Below are positions 1-13,246 of a DNA stretch of 64,000 bases, one piece after another. The stretch's first letter is position 1; the number at the start of each line of letters is the position of its first letter. Origin of the DNA: Poecilobothrus nobilitatus (Eukaryota > Arthropoda > Insecta > Diptera > Dolichopodidae); contig OX352774.1 of the NCBI GenBank assembly GCA_947095535.1, positions 170,002,200 through 170,066,199 on the forward strand. Direction: 5' to 3'. A program made the translations under genes and the position numbers. The notes below the pieces were generated by a model. It was not told the DNA's origin, did no database searches, and saw only the letters and a list, made by a program, of their open reading frames with translations.

Positions 1-1205
1 AAATAAAAATTGCAAAATGAAAGTGCAATGAATTATAATAATGTGATCAAACTCTTTATTTATGATTTTTTTTTAGACTGTTAACAGATGCACAGTTAAA
101 AAAAGATTTCAGTATTTGCAGTCGAAAATCGATTACCGATTGATATTTTAAGTACCGAAATAATTTTTTTTTTATCATGGTATTACAATTCTAGTATTTT
201 TATTAATATTGAAAATGGAAGTAAAAGGTGTTTACTTACGCTTACGTATTTAAAGCTTTATAAAGAAACATTTTATAAATTTTTCATTCATAGTATTCAT
301 ATAGTATATGTAAAATAATTTTATAGTATTTTAAAAACGATAATCTTTTATGTAAATGTTTGATAATTTAAGGAAAAATAAAACAAAATTTAATCAAATA
401 ATTTGAGATAATTCCAATTCTTTTGATGTTCAAATTTAAATGAATTTTAAAATTGAAAATTTGAATGAATTTATACATATACCTAAAAATAGGTGCACCA
501 TGCAAATATAAAAGAAAATTTTGTTTTTATTTTTATCTTTTAGTTATTTACAATTTTATTCTATTCATTAATCAGATTGATTTGCAGATCAATAAAATGA
601 AACTTTTCTTACTAGTATAATTTCCAAAATTTCTTTTGATATTTTAGAAAATTCGAAATTGGATATAAATGTACAGATCATGCTGATACTTACGCATTTT
701 TGTATGATCATTCATCAGATCATAAAATCACATTTGAATATACAATAAAAAAAAAAAATCGTATATTCGAGTTAAAGCATATATTATGTATATAGGTATA
801 CATAATATATGCTATACATATATTATGCTATACATATATTATGTATATACCTATATTATCAGATTTGAACTTATTTTCTCGTCAAAATGTTTGAAAGTGA
901 AATGAATGGGTGTTAGTATCTTTAACTCATCATGCGGTCATACATAATCTCTAATCCATTCTAATAAATATTAAATATTATATCGAAAGAATTAAATTAC
1001 CATATTAATACGTATTCATATGAATACATTCTATTGTTTATATTGTTTTATATTCAAACATTTTTAACATATTTATTGAAATTTTATAGAGTTTGTTTTT
1101 CTTTATAAATTTATACTAAAATATTTTATTTTATTTTTAATTTAATAAAAAAATGAAAATAAATAAAAACGAAATATAAATATAAGTTTGTATTCAACAA
1201 AAAAG
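1..1205. other. AT-rich non-coding, probable laminin intron
   Basis: No gene, RNA or named repeat is recognised here. The only structure is a nearly self-complementary TA-rich tract at about 777-857, in which CATATATTATGTATA and its reverse complement recur several times. Because the first recognisable laminin exon further on starts at a splice acceptor without a signal peptide, this stretch is inferred to be upstream intron. Confidence 0.5.
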
Positions 1206-1543
1206 CAAGACAGAATGTAAAACAACGGTTCTTAAAAGCGCACATTTTCCATGAGACAATATACAAACTGTTTAGAATTTTCACTTGCATCAAAATTTTC
1301 TAGAATTTCATAAAATAAGAAAAAATGTGAAAAATTAAAAGACACGTTCATCAATTTAAATGGAGCTCTACATAATAAAGAAAAAAAACTGTTAACACAT
1401 GCAAAATTATAAAGTTGAAGTTTTAATTTTTTATTAGACCTACCCATGGTTAAAATTTTATTGCCTTGTCTACATCTATTGGTGTAGAAGTTTTGCAAAC
1501 ATACGGACAGACGAAGGAGACAGAGAGAAACTAAAATGTGATA
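1206..1543 (+). repeat. Family A repeat, internally deleted copy
   Basis: The left end (AGAATGTAAAACAACGG, then GCGCACATTTTCC) and the right end (GACCTACCCATGGTTAAAA, GGTGTAGAAGTTTTG, an ACGGACAGACG tract, GAGAAACTAA) match the longer family A copies at 35326-36622 and 60584-61895. Most of the middle is missing. It has no coding capacity. This is a non-autonomous dispersed element of unresolved class. Confidence 0.75.
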
Positions 1544-2283
1544 AAAATTGATTTCGTTTAATTTAAAAAAAAAAAAAATCGTTTAAAATTCACAAATTTA
1601 TTATTATTTAAATAAAATAAAATTTTCTATTATTCAAATTAATCAAAACACACTTATTTCTGATTTGTTAAGACTAAATAATACAAAAAAAAAAATAACT
1701 TAATTCGAGTCGCTAAGTATAAAGTAATAGTCTATAATATTTTCAATCATTTATCGACTTTATTATTATACCGATTATTTAATATGGGTACCATACATTT
1801 CTAAATTGAAATACTATCTATTTATTCTCTAGATTTTATATCCCATTTTTTAATGTGACGTGTTTATGATTTTTGGCTTTACGAATTGTTTTTTTTCATC
1901 GATTTCTGCAACTATAATTATTTACTCAGTTAACCTTAGTTAGTTTACTTAGTTAAATAATTTTAAATTGAAGCACAGAAAAAAATTTACTCAAAACAAA
2001 TGATGCTTATCTTCTGAAGCTGAGTAGTTATCTTGTTATATAAAAACACAATCCGATTAGAAATATCTGCCCGGTCAATATCACGGACACTTAATATTAT
2101 ATTAAGTATGTACATAAATTTCTAAAGAATGATTAATGAATGGATCAATAGTCAATAAATTTTTCAATTTTGTGACATGTGAATTTTTCAAAAAATTAAA
2201 AATTTTTTTTTTGTATGTGAGTAATTTACTAAAGATTTGAATGATAACAAATTATAAACTAAATGTTTGTCAGCTTAAAAATA
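1544..2283. other. AT-rich non-coding
   Basis: I see no gene, RNA or repeat that I can support in this stretch, only homopolymer A/T runs. Confidence 0.5.
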
Positions 2284-2840
2284 TAGTCAAACCTGATTAA
2301 GTGAAACCTGGGTAAGTGGAAAACCTCTATAAAAAGAACTATCACCTTGGTGCCTACATTTTAGTTATAAAAAATCTCTATATCTGAGATTTTTTGACCT
2401 CTATAATTGGATCTTAATTTCAAAATGTTTACCTCTCTAACTGAAACTTTATAATTCGTACCTAATTCTTTTTACTAGTACCTAACGGCACAATTTTTTT
2501 CACTTCTTTACATTACATTTTTATTTTGCTGAATTTAAAATATTTACGTTAAAGAACCGCTATTTTTTGTGCTTATTTTTTGTATGCACATTTTGGATTA
2601 ATATAGGTATCTATTCAGATTTTGTTAGGTCTAGTTTGTTAATTGGGTAAGCTAAAATGTTAAAAAAAATATTTTTTTAAACTTTCAAAACGGTTTAACT
2701 TTCAAATTTCCAGAAACCTCTTTAATTGGAACAATTTACATAAAAAACCTGGCTGAGTGGAAAACTGCATAAGTGAACTACCTCTATAAGTGGAATAAAA
2801 CTACTTGCTCCTAGAGATTCCACTTATCCAGGTTTGACTG
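2284..2840. mobile_element. Pogo/Tigger-like MITE, 557 bp
   Basis: The left end reads TAGTCAAACCTGATTAAGTG and the right end is its near reverse complement (CACTTATCCAGGTTTGACTG). TA dinucleotides flank both ends (2282-2283 and 2841-2842), as expected for TA target-site duplication by pogo/Tc1-mariner elements. The interior repeats degenerate versions of the end (CCTCTATAAGTGGA-like motifs) and has no open frame, so it is non-autonomous. The pogo/Tigger assignment rests on the CAGTCAAACCT-type terminus and is from memory of such termini. Confidence 0.75.
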
Positions 2841-2842
2841 TA

Positions 2843-4919
2843 TATATATATATATATGTGTACAAAAATATTCATATATATATGTAATATCGATCCAATG
2901 ATAATAAATTATTTAAATAACTTTTTTTTTTTATTTTTAATTAAAATTTATATAATATTTGTAATATACATAAGTATATTGATTTTTAATTGTGTGTAAA
3001 ATAAATGATTTGAAAATCATTTAGAAAAAAATTAATATGTATTAATTTTATATATTAAATGTCATAATTTATGATCATAATTTTATTAATTTTTTAACAA
3101 AAATTTAATATTTTCGATTTTTTTTATTCATCATCATAACAAATTTCAAGATATTAATTAGTGTATAATTTATTCGACTATTAACTTGTTAATTTTACTT
3201 AAACATTCATTAATATTGTCGAACAATTTTTTTTTTTTTTCTTAATTTTTTATCAAGTTTAATTTTAAAGAAAATATTAATTATATTTTTAAATAATTGT
3301 CTGATTTGTCCGTCTGCCGATTATTTTAAATCACAATTGAAATTAAAAGTTTTTGTTTTAAATATCATACTTTTTTTTACGGTATTATATACTTATAGGT
3401 ATACTGTAGAAAAGTACTTTAGATACCTACCTTAAAATATGTATTGAATCTTGTAATGATCAGCGAATTTTTAACAAAAATTTTTTTCCATATAGGATAT
3501 ATTTTCTATATTTAATTCAAAACCGTATCAAAAATTCTATAAAATTTTTCAAATAAGTAAGTATCTTTTTTCTTTCTTTCCTATTTAACACTACTATAAT
3601 TTAATAAAAAATATTTCCCGTCTAATTAATGTGATAAATTTTCAATGGAAATTTAAACACGGAAATTCGATCTTGTTGTTTTTAAATCTATATAAAAAAA
3701 CACGAGTCAAAAAATTGAAAATATATATTTGTATTTTAATGAAATTTATACTTATGCTGAAAAAAATCACAATCATTAACCGCATATAATTTGCAAAAAA
3801 AATAAAAATAAAATAATAAAATCAAAAACTTTTTATAATCAATTGGACACACTTTAAACTCAATTGAAAGAACTTAAAAGAAATGTTTATTTTGATTTCT
3901 TGTTGATATTTTCATTTCCATAATTGGTTAGTTAATTTAATATATATCCATGATCATCTTGGATATTTAAAATGTATTTTTTCATTTAGTAGTAAGAGTA
4001 TATATACAAGAGTATTGCTGAAAAAAAAAGGAATATAGAGGATTGTTTTTATGTAAATACTTGTTTATAGTTTTATAAAAACTGGCAAATACTGTTTTTT
4101 AATTTTTTTTTTTTTATATTTTATAAACCAAAACGGTACCAAAAAAAAAAAATTATTTACATTTTATTGGAAAATCAAATGAACAATAAATGAAAATTTG
4201 CAAATCCAATTTGAAATTGATTCATTTTATATGATGATGAATTTGTTAAATTACCGCTCCTTTAAAATAAATTTTATTTTAATGGTGATGGTATTATGAT
4301 TTACTAATTAGGACTTTCGTTTCACATTTTACAGCATTCAATTTTTTTTTTTAAATTCTCATAAAATAAATATACTGCAACCGATAAAACAATAGATTAA
4401 AAATAAAATATGTTATTATATTTAATTTGACTGAGACACAAAACACAGCCGATTATATCGTTTGGGAAATTCATCTTTAATATGAATCAAATAAAATTTA
4501 CCTACAGATTTTTATTAACTCACCATTTTTGGTTTAGGTTATTTCTTACTGCTACAATTAATATGAATTAATGTGAATTCAACCTTTCAAGTAGATTACT
4601 GCTTGGTTAATCAATAAACACTTTGAAATTGAATCATTTTATATAAGTTATTAAAATAATTAATGAATTAATAGTAAATTATCAACGAATAAAATGAATT
4701 AACAGTATACTTTCAAAACAAAATTGTTAGTGATACTTAGTACCAAATCCTTGTATATTTAATTTATACTTATAAGTATAGTTGTTCACTATTAAAAAAA
4801 AAATTAGGTTTAGTATCAACTTAAATTGATATTTATAATGTGAATGTTTACATTTAATATTATTAAAGTGAATTACTTCATGAAGTCAATGAAAAAAATA
4901 AAACGAGAAAGATTTTAGA
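2843..4919. other. AT-rich non-coding
   Basis: A TA microsatellite borders the MITE (about 2841-2885). Otherwise there are A/T homopolymers and no supportable gene or repeat. Confidence 0.5.
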
Positions 4920-5327
4920 GAGTTGACTGGTATATCAACTGTAGGATATCCAAATGAACATAATAAATGCTTTTCTATAAAATTTTATCATATGTTGAAA
5001 AAATTTCAGATATTTGACGTAATTAAATTAAGTATAATGATATATAAATATTTTGAACATTTTATATACCCAGGCACAGAGCTACTCGAATTTGTCGGTC
5101 AAACTTGTTCAATTTCAAAAACAAAATTTCAGAATTCTAGCTCCATTAGTTTTTGAGTTATTATGCGGTCGGACAGACGAACGAACACATATAGCTAAAT
5201 CGACTTAGAATTCAATCCTGAGCAAGAATATACTTATACACATCTATAGCATTTCGTTTAAATAGCGGTACAAACGTAATGGTAAATTTATTATACTCTT
5301 GGAGCTATCTTTGTACGGATAAAAAAA
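4920..5327 (+). repeat. Family B repeat
   Basis: It starts with a CAACTGTAGGATATCCAAA-type end. It then shares with the copies at 7321-8230 and 12945-13246 the order: GAGCTACTCGAA, TTAGTTTTTGAGTTA, a CGGTCGGACAGACGAACG tract, ATCGACTTAGAATT, and a TACAAACGTAATGGTAAATT end with GTACGGATAAAAAA. It has no coding capacity. Short open frames inside it are chance. Confidence 0.7.
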
Positions 5328-7320
5328 GCAATAAAATTAGATTTATTTATTTTGTTTTCTTTGATTTTCTTTCATCTTGTGATTGGTGCCAAGTGGTCAT
5401 GTCTAATAGATTTTTGCTAATTTTTGGTGTCTGTACTTTTTTTTTTTCATTTTCTTTTTTGTCTTTCAACTTCAAAGATTTCACTTCAAAGCTTCTTTTT
5501 TATATTGCATTAAGAACAGACAGGACAAAATTAATGAAATAAAAGATTAAAATGACTAAGAATTTGTTTTGTATAGAAATGAACTTGTCTGTTGAAATTG
5601 AAGGAGAACTAGATAACAAAAACAAGTACTATACACAGTGGACACTACAGAAACGAGTATACTATTAGCCTAGTCAATATTACTATTCTCATTTACTGTA
5701 TAAAAATTCTCTTTTATTATAAACTATATAAATTGTATTGGATTCAGATGAATTAATGTTAAATGTTTATTTATTTACCTTAATATTGGGAACAGGAATT
5801 TATTTTTTTGTTTAAGCTGTGACTAAGTATTTACTTAAGGGAGAAAATTATTTAAGGAATGTCTTTTAAAAATATCTATAATTTATTGGGATTTAATTAA
5901 ATAAATAACCATAAAAAATACATAAAAAAATAATTAAATACAAAAGGATGCAATTCAGAAACTATTCATATTTTCCTAATGTATGCGTATATAAACTGAT
6001 ATACACAAGAAGAGTTAAAAAACATTAAACCATTAAACCAATTTTTAATTTATCGAAGGACAGCGATTATTGAAACTAATAACATTAAAATTATTTTTTA
6101 TATGAGATGATAGATGGGGTTCAATTGAATTAACTTAAAAAGTCTTTTATTCATTCTTACAAAATCAGAATTGCTAATAACTTGAGTTAATTCATATAAT
6201 GGGAGACAAAATAATAGTATATACATATATGACGACTATACTTCAGTAAATTATAAATGATGGGATTAAATTAAAGTTTTGATTGACGTTTTTTTTTTCC
6301 TTTTAAATTTTTCAATAGTAGGGGCAATGGTAATGTAAAGGGAACTGTTAATACCACTGTCACTACCAGCAAGAAGGAATTAATTATAAAACAAGAGGGA
6401 AACAATAAAGGAAAGTAAAAATTAATTTTGATAAATGTACTACTCAATATGATATACGATTATATGTATTATCTTTTTAATGAATTATTTAAAATAAAAA
6501 TGAATTGATTCACGTGCTGAATATATAGTTAACATTTTTTATTTGTAATATTTTAGATACAATTTTTAATATACATACCTATATAATTTAAATTTTTGTT
6601 TTTTTATATGAAAAGAAAAACAAAATTAAAAAATAATTATACTTAAATCGTTATGCTCTAATTGGAATTCTTGATTTAAGAATCAAGATCTTTAATTCAA
6701 TTCTCGAATATTGTTTTTTTATATTCAACAAACCACACAAATATAGAATTTATATTAACTCGCGTGTATTCAAAATAATCATATATATATACATATATAT
6801 TAATGAAATTAGTATAAGTGATATTGATATTTTGAAACTCTTGATGGCGTTCCAATCGATTAATTTTAGTGTCTATATTTAATATTATTGTGTCTCATGT
6901 TGCCATCTCGTATAACAATTATTTAAAACAAAAAAAAAACATTTTTTTTTTAGCTTGTTGTTGATTTTAAGGTTTTTGGTTTTAATTTATCCCAGTATAG
7001 GATTCCATATTGGGTTTTTTAAAACTAAAAAAAAAATAAAGATGGTATATTTTTGCAAATTAATTTGTTTATTTTGTTTTTTGTTTTGTGTTCATCTTTT
7101 TAGTCAGATCGTTGTTCGTGTTCATACATGCCAGGAGGCAATTTGATTTAACATTTTTTTATTTTGTACACATTTTTTTGCGCTCGCTTATTTTTACTGC
7201 TGACCGACTTTATAAATTATGTTAGGGAACTTTGTTTCATTAAAAAATAAAAAAATAAAAACTGGATTTTGTTATAAAACTGTGTCAAACAAACCAAATT
7301 TAAAATCCAAAAAAAAAAAG
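5328..7320. other. AT-rich non-coding
   Basis: No convincing exon or named repeat. A short frame beginning at 7042 looks hydrophobic, like a signal peptide, but has no good splice donor in the phase the laminin exon needs, so I do not call it. Confidence 0.45.
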
Positions 7321-8230
7321 AGGATGGCTGTGTCAACTCTAGGATACCCATATGAACATATTGTAATTTGCTGTATTCATAAAACTTGATCATTCTTTTA
7401 CAAAATTACAGATATTTTACTTAATTAAGTATATATTTATGTAAATGTTGGAGTTGTATCACAGCTATTCGAACCTATTGCCACGAACCAACCACATTTT
7501 ATAGAAATTATTGCTATAACACTTGATCATCTTTTACAAAATCAGATGTCTAGCTTAATTAAGTTCCAAAATTAGTAAGCTACTTAAACCTGTTAGGTTA
7601 AAACAACCAAACTTCATAGAAGTTATTGTGATTAAACTTGATAATTTTTTAGAAAATTTGTGATGTCTAGTGTCTTAAGGTACCAAGATATGATATACAT
7701 ACGTTACGTATATATTTTGCTTATAAATTAATAATATATAGATATACATTAGGCTTATTATATTGATATAAATTCTCGTTTAAGAAGTTTGGCAACAAGT
7801 TGTATGGTATAACAAAAACGTGTTGTATAATAGCCCAAATCTACTGCTCTAAACCAACCAAATTTTACTAACTTGTTAGCATGCCATTAGATATATTTGG
7901 GCAAAATTTTAGATACCTAACTTCAATAGAAACTGAATTATTTACCTATAAAGAAAGAAGTTTTATGGCAGCTACTCAAATTTAAATAGCTAAACTATGT
8001 AATAATTTTACAAAAGTGAGGTGGTAAAAATTTTTCAATCGGAGCTTGTTTACTTTTAGAGTTTTCGTGCGGGCGGTCGAACAAACGTATATGGCTTAAT
8101 CAATTAATTTTTCGATTTGAATCCGATCCATTTATTTGAGTCTATATCTAGCTCGGCTCTTTTAAAGTGTCACAAACGTAACGGTAAATTTATTATACAC
8201 TTGAACTATGTGCATATGGGTATAAAAAAC
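7321..8230 (+). repeat. Family B repeat, longest copy
   Basis: It begins TGTCAACTCTAGGATACCCA and ends with CACAAACGTAACGGTAAATT followed by GGGTATAAAAAAC. The first and last parts (GGATACCCATA versus TATGGGTATA) are inverted, suggesting short terminal inverted repeats. Internally, a module of 100-150 bp (ACTTGATCATTCTTTTACAA, GATATTTTACTTAATTAA) recurs about three times with divergence. It is non-coding. Confidence 0.7.
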
Positions 8231-9057
8231 TTCCCTTAGCAAAAAATTTTAAAATCGGTATTTAATATCAAAATGGACTTTAATAGTTTTATTTTAAATA
8301 TTATGAGCTTTTGTCTTTATTGTAGGTTGCATTATATAGTTTTTGGAGTCTGTTAAAATCCTTTTATGGATAGTTTTTTTTTCTCCTGTTGATTATCTGA
8401 TAGTTCCATATATGGTTGAATTGACCCTTTTATTTTTTAGAGGAATTTTGTTTTGTTTTGTGTTTGAATCCTCATCAAAATGGATAACAATATGTGTCAT
8501 TATGAATGGTGTTCAGTAGTTAGGGATTGTCATTGTACATAAGAAATAAGAATTATATAAAAAATTGTTTTAAAAGTTGACATTTCCATTTCTAGTGAAT
8601 GTGCTTCTGGTTTTTGTTTCTGAGTCTATATATATATTTTTTTTGGTAAATTCTTTTTGAACAATTTAAAAATAATTTTTTGAAGTTTTTGCGAATTTTG
8701 AATTGCAGATCACGAAATTAAAAAAAAAAAATCCATTTACTGTCTGATTGAATTGATTGATGTATATATATATATATATACATATACATGCGGTTTTAAA
8801 CGTGTTCTGATCTTATACAAATAAAAGTTTTTTTCTTTGTCTAAAATATCTTTTGTTTTTTACCGTCTCATTAATGAAGTATTAAAAGTAAAAATATGTA
8901 AAAAGAATGGTAACCATATTTAAACAAGTAATGGCAAAAATGAAGAGTTTTCAAAAAAGCACCAAAATTAAAAAATATTCCATAATAAGCCTTAGAGTAA
9001 AGAGTAGACATATTGAAAAATAAATTTGTTTGATTTTTTTTTAATAAGAAAAAACAA
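8231..9057. other. AT-rich non-coding with TA microsatellite
   Basis: A (TA)n tract lies at about 8761-8782. No gene is recognised. Confidence 0.5.
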
Positions 9058-9718
9058 ATCACACTTTCGTCAATTATAAGGTAACCCTATATTATTATGA
9101 AAAATTATTAACACAAACAATAATATGATATTGGAGCTTTAATTTTTGTATATTACTTCAAAAAAATTGGTTACAGGTGTTTAAAAATATAGAAATTTCA
9201 GTTTTTACCCCTTACAGCTCCTAAACGGGGGGTGACACACAAATATTTCCTCAAAATCTAATACTTATTAGTATTAAATATCCTGAATATCTAATACTTA
9301 TAATACTTACAAGTTCCTCATACTTATTTCCAAAGATCTAACGATCTAATTTCAAAGTTCTAAGTTAAACCGTTTCAAAGATAGAACGGGTTTAATTTTT
9401 GCAAAAATTCAGTTTCACATAACGGTATATTATAAAGTTTATAAAACCAGCTATCGTTTGGCGTTTCCACATCGAAATAATGCCTTATAGAACCTGTGTT
9501 ATAACAATTTAAAGATAGGGCGACAGAAAAAAGTTGTAGCGGGTGGGGTACAGAAAAAAGTTGTACTACAAAATTACTTTTTGGGCGATGCCTATCCGTA
9601 GTTAAAATTTCATTACTTTATTTCGAACGGTGTAGAAATTTTGTGAACACTCAGACGGACAGAGTGAAATTATTTTTTTTTCTAAACATATTTTTTCAAA
9701 ATTGTTTGAAAATGTGCT
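9058..9718 (+). repeat. Family A repeat, divergent subfamily
   Basis: It shares with family A the module GGAGCTTTAATTTTTGTAT, ACAGGTGTTTAAAAATA, TTACAGCTCCTAAACGGGGG, CATAACGGTA, GAACGGTGTAGAAATTTTG and CAGACGGACAGAGTGAAA, and the terminal AAAATGTGCT. The start (CACACTTTCGTCAATTATAA) matches the copy at 12335 rather than the canonical family A left end, so it is a subfamily. It is non-coding. Confidence 0.65.
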
Positions 9719-12334
9719 ACAAAAGGGTTAAAGAAAATTTTAATATTTAAGAAAAATTTAAGAAAACATCATTGTTACATCTAAAAACCTTTTCATCCTT
9801 CATTTTTGCTTAAAAAAAAAGAAATATGTTATTAAAAAAATGTGTATAAAAATGCAAAGAAGCAACCATTAAAAGCAGGAAGTGTTAAAAGTAAAGGAAA
9901 AAATAACAAAACTTCAACAAACTAATGTAGATGTCAAAAATTCTAAACAAGTAACACTACTTAAGAACATGCATATGAAACAACCGGATGTCGGCATACA
10001 CTTATATTCCAGAAATTCCTTATGGGTATATTTATTATTTCTAATTTAATTTTTTGCGACATTTGGTTATTTTTACCTTTAAAATTTTGTTGTGTTTTTT
10101 ACACTATAACGAACCCCTAACATCATCAATAACAAGTATAGAATTTTGCAACAATTTTTTTTTAAACGTTTCGACATCTCTTTTCCTCTCATAATGTTAC
10201 CCCAGTTTGTAGCCCTTGTTTGGTATAAAAGTTGATTATAAAGTTTTTTTATTTATCGTCTTAGACTTTGATTTTTTCTTTTTTGTTTCATGCAAATTTA
10301 TGTTCTTGACGCCTTTCAACTACTGAATTGCAAAACCACATCCTTATTACCATTTATATGGTAAATTCATAAATTTTTAATTTTTGCTACAGGGGACGAT
10401 GACATGAAATTCGGTTCGTGATAGATAAGGAATGAGTAAGTGAATGAATGAAAAGAAAAAAAATCTCATAATGATCATAATATGTTGTACAAAAATAGAA
10501 AAAACAAAACTGGAAAAGAAAATTATGCGAAATTTTTACCAAAAATAGCATATTATGTAGAATTTTTATAAAAATCCATTAACCTCTAGACATACGTATG
10601 TGAAGCGATCATTTTTAGTCACGCGTTTTTTTTTGTATTTTTATTTGCTGATGTTTTTTTTTTTGTCGTTTTGCGTTAGTTAAAAATGTATAATTTTATA
10701 TTTTATTGTTAGTCTTATTGTTTATAAAAATTGTCAAAACTAGAGAAATATTTTTAATGAGAAAAGAATTTTAAATTTTTTCTTCCGATTAAAAGTAAAA
10801 AACGATGTTAAATTCATTTTAAAAGAATTAGTTCTTGAAGGGTCTCTCATCATAAATAATTAAGAAGCAGAACAATATTAGCTTTTTAATTAAATAAATT
10901 TATTAGATAGCTAATTATTATAATTTTTGTATGTAGAATCTATGAAGAATGAAGAATGTAGAATTAGAATCTAATCCTATAGATTAGATCAGTACTTTAC
11001 TTTTTTATAGAGCAATAAACAGTTGTTACTATTTTTCCCAAAACCCCTCAATTTCGAAAGCAATTTTAAAATTTTCTATTTGGTTTTAAATTGTTGAGTT
11101 TGTTTTTGTAATTTATATCATGATGCATTCCTTTTGTAATTTCATTCTTGTTAAAATGAAGTGTGTACTAAAATGAAGTGTTTGCTACAAAAAAAAAAAA
11201 AAAAAACAAGGGAGTATTGCACTTAATAAATAACCCACAAATTTAATAAAACATGAAATGTTTGCCAAGAAAAAATTTCTCAAAAAAAAAAAAAAATCCA
11301 AATAAAATTAATAATTTTTTATTATTAAAACACTATAATAGGTAGTAAGTATGTATTTAAAGTGAACGTACCAAAACATTTTTTTATATTTTGTTTTTTT
11401 GAATATAAATACATTTTTTTTTGATTATCAATATTTTTAATGTCAACGTAATTTTAAAAAATTCCATATTGTCTCTTACAAATTCATCACAAACTTTGTA
11501 TTTAAATTTACCACAGTATACAGTTCCAATCATAATTGTTCGTATTTAATAATTGCTATTTTAAAATATGATTATATTTTTAGTTAAAGAATTTTTTATT
11601 TAAATTTAAAAACAACGAGAAAGAATACAGTTGCCTTTGTCAACTCTTAGATACCCGTACGAACCGTCAGTATGTCCACAGCCTGTCACTCTGCTTACAA
11701 TATTATTTTTTTAATATTTTAGTATTTTAAAATAATTTGGGTGAATTTTATAATTTCTAGAACTATGGGTTGTACATATATTCAAACTATATGTTTATAT
11801 GTACATTCTTCAAAAGCAGATTCTAACCTTCCACATAACGATTATCAATCCAAAACTTTTTCAAATATTCTATAATACCATTTAATACTAAGCGGTAAAT
11901 GTATATTAAATTACAAAATAGTAAATATAATTTTAAATATTATATTATATTAATGCGCACATAGTATATTTATATTGTTATAAGTATATCGCCATACATT
12001 GCAATATTTCTTTAAAAATATTTCTATTCACAGAATAATTTCTTATAAGTACAATAAAATACATATATGTATGTAAATACGGCGCTATATAAAATACATC
12101 TATACTCTTATCATTCATTCATCAGTGACATATACGATATGTAAATCAACATGTTATTATATAAGTATGTATGTATATCAATATCATATAAATAAAAATT
12201 CTTCAAGCAACCGTTATATTGTTTATTTATTTACATTGTTTTGTACTACGCATTATATCCTCAACAATTTCAAATTATCGAGTAAAACAAAATGGAAAAA
12301 ATTCGTTAAAGAAATTTGTTAGAAAATTTGAAAA
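9719..12334. other. AT-rich non-coding with a family B fragment
   Basis: A short family B end lies at about 11628-11665 (TTTGTCAACTCTTAGATACC). The rest shows A/T runs and no supportable gene. Confidence 0.45.
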
Positions 12335-12943
12335 AATCAAGTAACACTTTCGTCAATTATAAAGTAACGCTATATTATTCAAGAAAGTTGTTAACAGAAA
12401 TAAGAGTATAATGTTGAAGCTTTAACTTTTGTGTATTACTTCAAAAAAATTTTAACAGGTGCTCAAGTTACAGGTGTTTAAAAATAGGAAATTTTCAGTT
12501 TTTCACCCCTTACAGCTCCTAAACGGGGGGTGATACAAAAAAAATTTCTGAAATAACTCATACTTATTTTCAAAGATTTAAATTTTGTCAAAATTTCAAG
12601 TTTCCAACTTAAACCATTTAGAAAATAGAAGGGTTAAAGGATTTTGCATAATTTGAGTTTTGCATAACGGTAAATTAAGACACCGTATGCCACAAGTATA
12701 TATTTATGGTATATATACTTTTAAAGCTAATAAAAGCAGTAATCGTTTGCTGCTTTCAAAATGAAGATATACCTTATAGAACTTGTGCTATAACAATTTA
12801 AATATAGAGCTTTATTGAACCTTTGGGGAGCTGTAGCTCCATAACGGGTGGGGCTACAAAAAAAAGTTATTAAAAATAAAATTAATATTTTTATAAGATC
12901 TATCAGCAGTTAAAATTTCATAGCTCTATTTCAAAAAAAATGT
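12335..12943 (+). repeat. Family A repeat, divergent subfamily
   Basis: It matches the 9058-9718 copy: CACTTTCGTCAATTATAAAG, AAGTTACAGGTGTTTAAAAA, TTACAGCTCCTAAACGGGGG, GAGCTGTAGCTCCATAACGG and AGTTAAAATTTCATAGCTC. It lacks the usual ACGG tract and right end, and runs straight into a family B copy, so it is probably truncated by that insertion or by recombination. Confidence 0.65.
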
Positions 12944-12944
12944 G

Positions 12945-13246
12945 GGGATCTAAAAGTTAGGTGTTCGAGAGCTACCCGAAGTTTTGGTCGGAACTCAACC
13001 AAAAAAATAGGGAACCTACAAATTGCTCCCAAAATATTTTGTGTACATTTCAAGATTCTAGCTTTCTTAGTTTTTGAGTTAGCGTGCTGACGAACGGACG
13101 GACGGATGGACATGGCTCAATCGACTTAGAATTTTTTTCTGATCCGATCCATACCTTTGAAGATATATCTAGCTCGCTTATTTCGAAGTGTTACAAACGG
13201 AGGAGTAATTTTATTAAACCCGATACTTATCGTACGGGTATAAAAA
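12945..13246 (+). repeat. Family B repeat, right part
   Basis: GAGCTACCCGAA, TTCTTAGTTTTTGAGTTAGC, a GAACGGACGGACGGATGGAC tract, CAATCGACTTAGAATT, AGATATATCTAGCTCGC and TACAAACGGAGGAGTAA follow the family B order and end at CGTACGGGTATAAAAA. Only the right portion of the element is present. Confidence 0.7.

Noticed and set aside
777..857. Palindromic TA-rich tract as a regulatory hairpin or terminator
   Set aside because: Self-complementary TATA/CATA tracts are common microsatellite products in this AT-rich DNA and no gene adjoins it.
7042..7145. Hydrophobic short frame as the laminin signal-peptide exon
   Set aside because: No acceptable splice donor in the phase required by the exon at 14292; such T-rich frames arise by chance here.
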